Source: Lumnitzera littorea
Lineage: Eukaryota > Streptophyta > Magnoliopsida > Myrtales > Combretaceae
Direction: 5' to 3'
Length of the DNA stretch: 64,000 bases
NCBI GenBank assembly: GCA_024138015.1
Contig: JAMXBB010000004.1
Location: 3,946,701-4,010,700 of the forward strand
Part shown: piece by piece, positions 38,160 through 48,042 of the stretch
Numbering within the stretch: the stretch's first letter is position 1
Layout: each line of letters starts with the position of its first letter
Position numbers and translations under genes: made by a program
The notes under the pieces: generated by a model
What the model was told of the DNA's origin: nothing
Seen by the model: only the letters and a program-made list of their open reading frames with translations
Databases searched by the model: none

Positions 38160-39569
38160 TAATAAAGGCATATTTTTCATGTTTTAATGTGTAAATTAGA
38201 TAAAATTATTATTGATTTTATAGAAATCATTAAGAAATAATACCTAATTATTTTCATTTGGACATTTTAGGAATTGGAGGATTTAAAGTGGAAATATGAA
38301 TGATTTAAAGGAGTTTTATGCAAACAAAAAGGCCTGAAATGAGCTATAGCATGATTAGAATTCAACACAACCGACCTACAGTTACATCAGTGACCTTTGG
38401 AGTCTACGCCGCCAACCTTGAAGCTTACACAGCTGGCCTATCAACCGACCTTCATTAAAAAGAAGTGTTATGCGAGCTAACTCTAGTTTTTTTTTTTTTA
38501 TAAATAGCCTTATGTTTTACCGTCTGAGAGACTTGTTTTTAGAAGATATACACTTTCCTTAGACTTAAAGAATTCTTCTGTAGAATCGCTCAGATCATTG
38601 AGACAATTTTGCTTTTGAGACTAAGTTTTAGAGTTGCAATTAAAGTTTATCTTTTCCAATTACAGAATTGATGATATCTATTTTAATTATATTTATGCAA
38701 TTATGTTAATTATTCATGTTTTCAATTATAAATTTCCTTACAATTTCAATTAACAGTTGCACTTTTGTTTCAAATTCCATGGTTGACTCAATTTATTTGT
38801 AGGAATTGATGAAACCTTAGATAGCTAAGATGATGATTGTGTTTATATTATAGGATTAATAGATATAGGGATGATTCATGATTGCAATTTCTATAATTTC
38901 AATTATAGTTATTTAATTGATTATAATTGTTAGAAACCTTAGTGATATGAGAGTTGACATAGGGTTTGTTAGAAATTCTTGGTTAATTTGATTAATTATT
39001 GTGGAAGCAGCGTTAATTGAATTAATTAGAAATTATCTGGAGATTAATGCTTTGTTCGGCGATTGATTATTCACTAAGACATTAGGAACAATTGATTTAG
39101 GACATTAGACAATCATAGTATTGAGAGATATATAATTGTAATTTAGAGTCCATTGTTAATTGGAAATGCGGGAGTTGACTGATTAATTAGGATTTTAAAT
39201 CCTTAAGTTTTAAGACATAATAATTTCACTTGAATAACCTTATAGCTAATAATCTATATAACATGATAACAATTTAATTTACATAATTTAGGGTGGATTC
39301 TGTTTCTCCTATAATTCTCAATCGATTGCTTAGTTTTAGAAATTTTATAGTTATTTTCTTTTTAATAGTTTTAGTATAATTATTAGATTAGTTAATTTAT
39401 TTTTTGATTTCTTGAATATCGATAAGAATTATCATAGGTTTATTAATATTATAGTCCTCGAGGGATCAACAACCTTACTTGCTCTGTATTTCTTGATTCT
39501 GACTCAGTATATTTGCTGGAATATTTGCAATTTATTATATATATATATATATATAGTTTAAGCGAATCA
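38160..39569 (+). mobile_element. Solo LTR C inserted in element A
   Basis: A 1.4-kb AT-rich segment interrupts the zinc-knuckle part of element A's gag-pol. It has a plus-strand TATA box (TATAAATA within TTTTATAAATAGCC, about 38498-38505). Its 3' part has a gypsy-LTR-like tail (CCTCGAGGGATCAACAACC...ACTTGCTCTGTATTTC...TATATTTGCTGG), ending AATCA. ATAAC flanks both sides (38155-38159 and 39570-39574); the match extends to ATAACTAA. Opposite orientation to A and B. The 5' end (TAATAAAG) lacks the usual TG, so the left edge may be mutated or a few bases off. Confidence 0.6.
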
Positions 39570-39574
39570 ATAAC

Positions 39575-39972
39575 TAAAACATTTAAAGTACTTGATTTCT
39601 TAGGTCTTCCTTCCTGAGATTTGAACTCGGTCTCTTTGGACCTCAATCTCCTCAGCTTTACCTTTACCTCAGCCCTTTTTAGGTCGGTTCAACACCTATC
39701 CTTGGTAGTCCACCTCGAAGCTGTTTGGTGCTCAACTATGTTCTGATCAGCTCGACATGCTACTTTGACTCAGCAATCTTGGTCGGCTAATCTGGCTCCA
39801 TCTCTACCTTTTAACCCTCTGTACTACTTGGATGGCCTCATCTAGACTTCCAAGTCCCTGTAATTCCACAATATAACTTATCTCAATCCTAAGCCCAAAA
39901 ATGAATCAAGCTATAGTCTAAGTTTTGATTTGTTAACATCACATTAGATCATCAGCAAATGGAATTCCCGTA
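39575..39972 (-). pseudogene. Element A: C-terminal gag remnant
   Basis: It aligns on the same strand with B's gag around 44310-44665: both share the TCAGC(T/C)...GGTCGGC/GGTCGAC linker, then GGATGGCCTCATC / TATGGCTTCATCC and TGTAATTCCACAATAT / TTGGAATTTCACAATGT. Heavily interrupted, with no open frame. It stops at the left LTR of element B. Confidence 0.6.
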
Positions 39973-40831
39973 TGATGCTAATCAAGACCAAGAACAAACA
40001 AGGTTGGTCGCAGGGATAGGTCCAAGTTTGCTAAAAGCTTGAAAAAAGATGATGGGAAAATGCACGAGAAAGTACAGAAGAATGAAATAAGCAAAAACCC
40101 ACAAACAATTCCAAAAGATATAACGCACTAGTGAAACTTCCAAGGACTCAAGGTATAGCTCGATATGACATACGAGATAGTCTTATGAGGCTACTTGCCA
40201 CCTAGCTTTGCTTAAAAGACATGAGAAGAGTAAATAAAAGTAAATAAATGAGAGAAAGAATGTTTAGTATACTAATTCATCTTCTACAGCTATAAGTACA
40301 AGGGGTATTTATACTTGATAAGTTAGGGCAACTTACCTAAGAAGGAAAAGACTAAAGAGATATTGTCTTAAAAAAGTAATGTACAAAAAATAAAAAAGGG
40401 TAAAAATGAATATTCAAGAAAAATATTAATTAATGCAACAAATTCTACGTGTAATCTTGTACACATGGCTAAGATGTATTAGGGTGGCCTTTAGAGGAAG
40501 TAGACAAAAGAATACAATCATATTCTTTGTTCGACCAAATGTGATTGAAGATTAGTTTAGGGCTACCCTCTTATCCTCTCGGCAAGAGTGACATCGAGTA
40601 AGTAGTCGGCTTGAACATAAGTAAATTGACATGTTGGATTTGGCTGTTATCTCGGCATTCCTTTATTTAACATGAAACTTCTAAGAAATGAGTAGTCATT
40701 CGACTTGGCATGAAAAGTCGATCGGCAAAGAGATACTTGGCTTCAACTGGAGTAGGAAGATTCATCTCATCAATCCTTCTAACCCTCGAGCTCCACTTCA
40801 AGTTAACAGCTCAGTAGTTGGATTCCTATTA
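39973..40831 (-). repeat. Element B 3' LTR
   Basis: On the plus strand it starts TGATGCTAATC and ends TTCCTATTA (the terminal CA has become TA). It aligns along its length with 45531-46415. The best stretch, 40281-40352 against 45854-45925, has 7 mismatches in 72 bases, all transitions. A minus-strand TATAAATA box lies near 40306-40313. Confidence 0.9.
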
Positions 40832-40839
40832 TTCCTTCC
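40832..40839 (-). other. Element B polypurine tract
   Basis: GGAAGGAA on the minus strand lies directly against the 3' LTR, where plus-strand DNA priming occurs in LTR retrotransposons. It is short, and degraded. Confidence 0.6.
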
Positions 40840-40849
40840 GGTTGATTTG

Positions 40850-42025
40850 GATTTGGGATAAAATTTGATTGGTCCTCGCTCAGTTTTCTGTCAAGGTGAT
40901 ATGGACTGAGGTCGGATAAATTAAAGGTGTTTGAAACCTCATAATTTGTAGGCAGCTCCACTTTATAAGCATTGGCATTGATCTTCTAGAGGATTTTGAA
41001 AGGTCCCTTAACTCTTGTAGATAGCTTGTTCCTCCTCTTACTTGGAAATCTTTCCTGACTTAAGTGCAACTACACCAAGTCTTCAGGTTGGAATTGTTTA
41101 ACCATCCTACCCTTAACCTTTTATCGCATTCTTCTAGCAGCTTGGTCGATTTTCCGAGTAACTTTGTTATAGATGTGTTAAAGGGATTGCATTCGAGCTC
41201 TTGCATTAGGGTCTTCTTGCTCGAAAATAGGCGTCGAGGTGTGATTCAGGGGTAACTTAGGATTAAAACCGTAGAAAACTTTGAAGGGCTCTACTTAGTG
41301 GTATTATGTATGGTCCAGTTGTAAGCGCATTCAACCACTAGTAAGCAGATGTCCCAATTAGCCAAGTTCTTGACTACTGTAGCTTAGAGCAGCAATCCTA
41401 AAGTACGATTGATTACCTTTATTTGGTCATTCGTTTAGGGGTGACAGGAAGTACTGAATAATAGTTTGGCTCCCATCCATTACCATAGAGTCCTCTAGAA
41501 ATGGCTCAAGAATTTTAGTTCTCTGTTTGATACTACACTTCTCGGCACGTCGTGTAATCGAACAATTTCCTATAAGAAAAGAGAAGTAGTAACTAAAGCA
41601 TCATTAGTCTTAGAGTAAGGTACAAAGTGTGCCATCTTACTGAATTGATCCACGGTGACTATCACAGAATCTTTGTCTCGAGCAGTTCGTGGTAATGCGA
41701 GAACAAAGTCCATACTTAACTCAATCCATGGTTTTATTGGAACAAGCAAAGGCATTGCTTTAACTTACTCGACTCAGCATTTAGCCCTCTTGCTTAGAAC
41801 ACAGGCTTCAACAACTCAGTACACATCTCATCTCGTCTTTAGCCAGAAGAAATGGCTACTTAATAGCTCATACGCCCTTCTTTCCCCAAAATGTCTAGAA
41901 AGTCCTCTACTGTGCACTTCTCTAACAAGTAGTTCCCTAAGGAACAGGTCGACACGCACTTCCTTCCTCGGAACAAGTATCATCCCTCTTCGGAACAAGT
42001 ATCCATTGTCCTCCCTCCACATGAT
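40850..42025 (-). pseudogene. Element B integrase remnant
   Basis: 42022-41828 corresponds to the N-terminal zinc-binding region. The core begins in 41755-41570 (PIKPWIELSMDFVLALPRT...DQFSKMAHFVP) and continues through stops and frame breaks to about 40850. The first catalytic Asp (MDF) is present. At the second conserved Asp the sequence reads VSNRE (Asn), and the catalytic Glu position reads IKVINRTL (Lys). Both fit G-to-A changes on the coding strand. A stop replaces a conserved residue just before TNDQIK. The enzyme cannot be active. Confidence 0.85.
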
Positions 42026-42128
42026 ACTTGCTCATTGTCCTCCCATTGATACATAGCGCAAGTATGGGTCTGAAGCGTAGATCCTTGGAGTACTACTCTT
42101 TAATGCTCGCAAACCAAAATAATCCGGT

Positions 42129-42758
42129 CTACAATTTGTTCAAGAGTGCATACCTTCTCAAAAAAGCATCTGTAACCACATTGCTCTTCCCTTGTTTATA
42201 TTTGATTATAAAATTAAATCTCTTAAGGAATTCAACCCACTTCGCATGTCGCTTCGACAACTTCGTTTGACTTTGAAGATACCTTAGAGATCCATCGTCA
42301 ATATAAATGATAAATTCTCTTGGCAATAGGTAATGCTATCATACTTGCAATGCTCAGATCAATGCCAAGAGATCTTTGTTATACACAAAGTAGTTTAGCT
42401 AAGGTCCCTTGAGCTTCTCACTATAATGGGTAATCGGTCGACCTTCTTGCATAAGGACAGTGGTTATCCTAATGTCTAACGCATCACATTCCAACTCAAA
42501 TATTTTCTTGAAGTTAGGTAAAGCCAATACGGAGGCAGGGGTCAACCTTTCCTTTACCTCAATAAAACTTTTCACCTCTTTTTTTCCTCACCTAAAGTTG
42601 GTATTCTTCTTTATTAGTTGGATAAAGGGTACAGCGAGGGTGCTGAAATTCCTTATAAATCTTTTGTAGAAGGAAGTTAGTTCATGGAAACTGCTCATAT
42701 CGGCACAAGTAATAGGAGTTAACCACTCGATGATTGCTCGGATCTTCTCGTCATCCAC
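42129..42758 (-). pseudogene. Element B RNase H remnant
   Basis: 42326-42129 reads FIIYIDDGSLRYLQSQTKLSKRHAKW...IIKYKQGKSNVVTDAFLRR. This is the C-terminal RNase H block of gypsy elements (SLKYL..Q..L...Q.KW...F.I.Y..GK.N.VADALSRR) with Ala to Thr and Ser to Phe changes. The N-terminal part (42330-42758) is broken by stops. Confidence 0.8.
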
Positions 42759-43710
42759 TTACAAGCTTCCTCCACTTACTACATAACCTAAGAATATCAC
42801 TTCCTCTTGGCAAAAGCAACATTTCTTTAAGTTACTGAAAAGTCTCTTAGCATGACGGATATTCAATACGGCATAGAGATGTTTATAGTGACTGGACATA
42901 TCATCATTGTACACAAGGATGTCATCAAAGTACACCACAACACACTTCCCCATTAGATTTCTTAGCACGTAGTTCATCAAACGCATGAAGGTGCTCAGGG
43001 CATTTGACAAACCAAATGGTATGACCATCTACTCATGGAGTCCATGTCGAGTTTTGAACACATTCTTCCACTCATCTCTTGGCCTCATGCAAATTTGATG
43101 GTAATAAGACTTCATATCAATCTTGCTGAAGATCTTAGCTCCACTTAATTCATACAGCATGTCTTCCAACCTTGGGATTGGATACCTATATTTAATTGTT
43201 ATCTTATTCACTGTACGTCTGTTAATACATATCCACCAGGGACCATCCTTTTTCGGTATTAGAAGTGCTGGAATAGCATAAGGGTTAAGAGTTTCCTTAA
43301 CATATGCTCTTTATAGCAGTTCATTGACTTTTCGTTGGAGCTCAAAAGCCTAGTCAAGACTCATTCGATAGGTTAGCTTATTCGGCAGAGCGGTGCCAAG
43401 TAATAAGTCAATGCAATGCTTTATACCTCTGATAGGAGATAACCCCTCAAACAACTGTTCTTGAAACAAATTGGCATATTCATCCAATAATGCTTTTACT
43501 TCCTGAGATAATTTACCCCGCTCTTTCAATTCTAACAAACGCTTGACCAACATGAGGGTCGGCTCGTCGGCATTGATAGCCTTTCGAAGCTTGGCTCTAC
43601 TCATCATTAAAGTCTTCTTTAATTCATGAGCAATTTTTATCTGCAGTTTGTTAACTTCACTTGGTGGCATAAGATTTAATGTGATCTTCTTGCTATCCTT
43701 CTTCAACACA
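42759..43710 (-). pseudogene. Element B reverse transcriptase remnant
   Basis: 43709-43350 is the pre-RT linker (IRGIKHCIDLLLGTALPNK). 43211-43029 covers NKITIKYRYPIPRLEDMLYEL...FSKIDMKSYYHQI. 43028-42759 covers VIPFGLSNALSTFMRLMN and the YFDD catalytic box (42921-42932). A TAG separates the last two at the position of an expected Trp, and another stop lies in the preceding fingers region. All catalytic Asp are kept; only the stops kill it. Confidence 0.9.
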
Positions 43711-43760
43711 TACGTGTTTTGATATCCGTCATGGATAACTCTTCTATCAAATAGCTATGG

Positions 43761-44000
43761 TTAGCCACGCAACACGTGTGAGGTGCACATGGGCAATATG
43801 TCACAGAGAACCTCATTAAAGTAATTTCTGATTGTGATCAACAATAGTAGTTTTTGTGTAACGTTTAGTGCTCCCGTATCACTCCGCCAACGCAACTTAT
43901 GCGGCCTCGGATGCGTGATAGTTAACAACTTCAACCTTATGATCAAATCAGCTAACACCATATTGATGCAGCTTCCATTATCCACAATTGGTGTACTCAC
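43761..44000 (-). pseudogene. Element B aspartic protease domain
   Basis: It reads MSTPIVDNGSCINMVLADLI...PRPHKLRW...EVLCDILPMCTSHVLRG, the retropepsin domain of plant Ty3/gypsy elements. The active-site region is VDNGSC where D-G/S-G-like sequence is usual. A homologous copy lies in element A (37640-37894). Confidence 0.8.
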
Positions 44001-44258
44001 TTAATCATTCACTTTACAGGTGATATGGAATAAGTTCTCCCTTTGCTCCTTCTTACATGAAGGTTCCAAGTTCATAGCACGTTAGACAATCAAGACCAAC
44101 TGATCCAAGGCCTTGGCAAACACGTCCGCCTTAATCAACTCATATTCCTGAGAAACTTCTTTTTTAGCATTGCTCTCCACCTCCTTAAGTTCCTCATTAG
44201 TACTATCAACTTCTAGATTCAAGATGTCTCCCTTGATTACCATAGTCATTCGATTCAG

Positions 44259-44300
44259 GCACTGAACAATCATATGTCTAAACCCTTGGCACTTGAATCA
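44259..44300 (-). pseudogene. Element B gag zinc knuckle with first Cys lost
   Basis: Minus-strand reading gives stop-FKCQGFRHMIVQC: a CCHC knuckle (C-x2-C-x4-H-x4-C) in which the first Cys codon is TGA (44298-44300). The other Cys, His and Cys are at the correct spacing. Confidence 0.8.
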
Positions 44301-45324
44301 TTTGATCCGGCTCGTCTCCCTTCTAGATCCTTATCATTTCTCATAAGCTTGGATCGAAACATTACATTTTGTTTGACCCTTCGTCAGTCTTGACATCTCC
44401 TTACTTGATCAGATCAGCACTAGATTGACCTTGATAACTTCCCTAGACAGGTCAGCTAATCAACAGTCAGGTCGACATTAGGCTTCTTCTCTACCTCTCT
44501 ACTCTTTAGGCAATTCATATGGCTTCATCCATTGTAGTAAATAGTTGGAATTTCACAATGTCTCGGATATCACTCGTTAAGCCAGTAATGAACCTTAAGA
44601 CAGTTCGTATTGGTGGTTCCTCCACTTCATAGTGGATCATAAGTATTTGGAACTCCTAGATATACTAGTCAACGGTTCGGTTTCCTTGTCTCAGCTTTTG
44701 AAGTTGAATAAAAGTGCCTTACAAATAAGTATTTGGCACAAATCTGTTTTTGAGTACTCTCTTTATTTCAGGCCAAGTATTAATCTCCTTGTAGCCTTCT
44801 TATCTACCACATGGTGGCATATCCGGAGAACTTAATAGCAGCAGTTCTTGCTTTCTCATAATCCTCGTATTGATAGTAGTCAAAAATACGCTCCACCTTA
44901 TCCTCCCATTCCAAGTATTCATCCGCCCTTCCAAATCCATTGAAGCTCGAAATTTGAAGCTTCATATAGTTAGATGCTTTAGGGGCTTAAACTCGTTTTC
45001 TTCTTTAAAATACTCTTCCTCTTCCCCTTCATCCAATTCTTTCCAATCAATCATTCGTCTTACTCATCCGCTTACTTCTCCACCTCAAACTGGTCGAGTT
45101 GGGTTCTAACTTCTAGTAGGTCGAGTAGCTTGTGGAGTATTAGGCACAACTTTAGTAGGTCGATAAGTCAATGCATGAACAACTCTAGTTAAATCTACTA
45201 AGAGGTTAACTACTTTATCAAGTCTTTCGTCGGTGCTTCGTGGAATACCTTAAGATTGTTGGCCATGGTAGACAACACCACTGTTATCATCTCTAACACC
45301 AACATTAATACTTGGGTGTGTCAT
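44301..45324 (-). pseudogene. Element B gag remnant
   Basis: The likely initiator is at 45324 (MTHPSINVGVRDDNSG), about 190 bp after the PBS. It is followed by the retrotransposon gag helical region, with multiple stops and frame breaks. It aligns with element A pieces 46416-46930 and 39575-39972. Confidence 0.7.
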
Positions 45325-45510
45325 TTCTTTGATAGATTCAATACCTTAAACTTCTCCAATTAAGTGTTACAGCAAACACTTCAGTAAAACAGAAACTCAA
45401 TAACCAACAAACACAGCAGCTAAAATGAACACAGTAACTTATTTTGTTTTACACACATAAAACAGAGTATAGACAAAACTACAAAATAGAGTACTTCAAT
45501 CCAAATGAAA

Positions 45511-45527
45511 CCTCTACTTTGATACCA
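45511..45527 (-). other. Element B primer-binding site (initiator-Met tRNA type)
   Basis: The minus strand reads TGGTATCAAAGTAGAGG three bases after the LTR. TGGTATCA is the start of the PBS complementary to the 3' end of plant initiator tRNA-Met (TGGTATCAGAGC), with two mismatches in the first twelve bases. Confidence 0.8.
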
Positions 45528-45530
45528 AGA

Positions 45531-46415
45531 TGATGTAGACTAAGATTAAGAACAGGCAAGGCCGGTTGTAGGGATGGATCCAAGCTTACCGAAAGCTTAA
45601 AAGGACGATGGGGAAACGCGTAAGAAAGTACAAAGGAATGAAATAAAAAGGATAAGCAAACTCACGAATAGCTCCAAATGATATGATGCACCGGTAGAAC
45701 TTCTAAAGACTCATGACACAACTCAATATGATATACGAGATGATCCGATGAGGTTACCTGCCACTTAGGCTTGCTTAAGGGATAAGATAAGAGTGAATGA
45801 AAGTAAGTAAATCAGTGTTTACAAGAGAAAGAATGCTCAGTGTACTAATTCATCTTCTGTGGCTATAAGTACAAGGGGTATTTATACTTGATAAGTTAAG
45901 GTAACTTGCCTAAAAAGGAAAAGACAAAAAAGAGTATTATCTCAAATAAGTAATGTATAAAGAATAAAAATGAGTAAAAATGAATATTTAAGAAAAATAA
46001 TAATTAATATAACAAATTATGCTCGTAATCCTATATACGTAGCGAAGATGCAGTAGGGAGGCTGTTAGAGAAAGCAAACAAAATTGTATGATCAGATTGT
46101 TTATCTGAGTAAGGGAGACTAAGGGTTAGTCCAGGGCCACTCTCTCGTCTTGTTGGCAAGAAGGATGCTAAGCAAGTGGTTAGCTTGGAAATGAGTGAGT
46201 TGAAGTGTTGGGTTTTGGTTATTATTTCGACATTCCTCTATTTAGCATAAAACTTCCAAGAAATGGGTAGTCATTTGGCTCGGCATGAAAAGTTAATTGG
46301 TAAGAGATACTTAGCTTCGACAGAAGTTAGTTGGAATAGGAAGATTCGCTTTGTCAGTCTTTCTAGCCTTTAGGGTCGGCTTCGAGTTAACAGCTTAGTA
46401 ATCAAATTCCTATCA
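45531..46415 (-). repeat. Element B 5' LTR
   Basis: 885 bp, with the canonical TG...CA termini (TGATGTAGAC to TTCCTATCA). A TATAAATA box on the minus strand at 45879-45886 marks the promoter. Pairs with the 3' LTR at 39973-40831. Confidence 0.9.
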
Positions 46416-47090
46416 AATAGTATCCTCATAGTCATAGAAGTCAAATACCTTTTCGATCTTTTTCTTCTAGTCTAAGTAGTCATCGATACTACCAAACCCA
46501 TTAAAGCTTGGAATTTGCACTTTGAGATGCTTGGCTCCTCGAGGAGCTCTCGGGTTACACTCCTCAATAACATTGTATTGTTCATCCTCATCATACTCCT
46601 CGACTTCATTCAACTTAAGTCTCCTTCTCGCAACTCTATCAGCATGTCGTGGTGGTGCTTATCTCATATAAATTGGCTCTGGGGCTCGTTGCTCATCCAT
46701 CTGCTTTCTCAACCTATCTCTCATTTCTTAGCCCTGTTCAACAACTCTCTCTTGAGGCCCAGTTTCTATGGCCCTTTATACTGAAAGATTGGCTACAATA
46801 GCAACAAGGTCTTATATTTGCTCATCAGTAGTATGTAATGTTTGTTTGGTAACATGACCATGACCATGAGCATCACTTTCGGCATCGTTAATCTCCCCTT
46901 AAATTCTAAGATTTGACATTTCTAGTATAAAACTTTCATGAAACACTCCACTTGAGATTTTCCATATACACCACAAAAAATTACTGAACTACAATAACTG
47001 CAAACTTACTCTGCTCTTCTTATGTAAAACAGAGTAAGACAAAACAATATACTAACAGTAACTAGTTTATACAGCTTTTAGTCACAATCT
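46416..47090 (-). pseudogene. Element A: N-terminal gag remnant and leader
   Basis: It aligns with B's gag N-terminal half and leader (about 44853-45510), for example (A/T)ATCCTC(A/G)TA...CAAATACC / CAAAAATACG and CCAAA(C/T)CCATT(A/G)AAG. It begins immediately at the end of B's 5' LTR. About 190 bp of gag present in B (roughly 44665-44852) is missing between this piece and 39575-39972. Confidence 0.6.
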
Positions 47091-47105
47091 CAAGCTCCGA
47101 TACAA
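47091..47105 (-). other. Element A primer-binding site, decayed
   Basis: The minus strand reads TTGTATCGGAGCTTG, aligned with the initiator-Met PBS and with B's PBS, a few bases from the LTR edge. Confidence 0.55.
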
Positions 47106-47108
47106 GGA

Positions 47109-48042
47109 TTATAAGATGTGCCTAAGAACTCAGTTATTACTATGACTTATCGTAGGAGACAAGAACTAAATAAATCTTTCGAAATATCAAAGAAAATAGA
47201 ATGGGAAGGCTAGTGAAATGAATACAGTTACTCAGAGGATATGACTCATCTATAAACATAACACGACTTGACACTTTACTTAATGTAATGCACAAGCTAA
47301 TACTAAGGTTCACCTACTGCTAATCTTGAGTTACTCGGGAAGATTAGATAAGAGTGTATGAAAATAGACTTGAAGAGAAATATCTCGCAAGAACAAGTAT
47401 ATTTAATGTCTGTAAAGAAAGTAAGATATTCTAGCTACAAAGAAAAGGTACTATTTATAGTAAGTCCCTAGAGCCATATTACAAATAAGAAAAATACAAA
47501 AAGGCATACATGAAAAAAGGATTTCTAGTACATACAAAAAAGGGTAAATATGATAAATGACAAAAAAGGAAAAAATAGTATAGTGCCAGTAAGGACAGGT
47601 GGCAGCGAAACATTGGTTCTGTACAAGCAATGAATGTTAAATGTTGCTATGTAGTAATAGAGATAATAAGTTGAAGAGTTGGAGCCAGTTTAGAGGGATC
47701 TTAGCACGAGATTAGTCGACCTTGACACTTGACACCTTGGCACAAAGGGGTCTTAATGATTGGCACCATGTTGTACCTTTAAGGTCCTTGACCTCAACAT
47801 TCAACAAATAAGGTTCAACACTCAGAGGTAGACAAAGTAAGGTATAGCCGAGATGAGCCCTCAAGGAGTTCTTCTATCATTCACTTGTGAATTGTGCCTC
47901 ATCTTCGACAGGCTATGCAGAGAAAATTCTTTTTGGAGAATGATTAAAGACCTTAGAGGCACGCGGGAGTGAGAAGGTTAGTAGTCAACAGTTCATTACA
48001 GGTTGACTCGCTTAGCCCACTTGTACTGCTTTGCCCGTTACA
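47109..48042 (-). repeat. Element A 5' LTR
   Basis: On the minus strand it begins TGTAACGGGCAAAGC and runs to about 47109 next to the PBS. A minus-strand TATAAATA box lies in ACTATAAATAGTACC near 47448-47462. It is related to, but clearly more diverged from, the B LTRs than these are from each other. The inner boundary is uncertain by several bases. Confidence 0.6.

Larger units (their letters stand above)
39973..46415 (-). mobile_element. Ty3/gypsy LTR retrotransposon B, nearly full-length, dead
   Basis: The 6.44-kb element reads right to left: 5' LTR (45531-46415), PBS, gag, zinc knuckle, protease, RT, RNase H, integrase, PPT, 3' LTR (39973-40831). The order protease-RT-RNase H-integrase defines Ty3/gypsy. 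The RT and integrase blocks resemble plant chromoviruses (possibly Reina-like), but no chromodomain could be read, so the lineage is tentative. Every ORF is broken. No matching 5-bp target duplication: flanks are CCGTA and AATAG. It lies inside gag of element A. Confidence 0.9.
37180..48042 (-). mobile_element. Truncated Ty3/gypsy element A, host of two nested insertions
   Basis: Pieces of one minus-strand gypsy element lie in co-linear order: LTR (about 47110-48042), PBS, 5' gag (46416-46930), rest of gag (39575-39972), zinc-knuckle/protease/start of RT (38154-37180). Each piece aligns with the matching part of element B, so the order is not arbitrary. Between them sit solo LTR C (38160-39569) and element B (39973-46415). 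Everything after the first part of RT, and the 3' LTR, is missing: the alignment fades around 37180-37226. It is inactive. Confidence 0.75.

Noticed and set aside
37180..48042. Individual gypsy frames as functional host genes
   Set aside because: All are interrupted by stops, have lost catalytic residues, or are cut by nested insertions.
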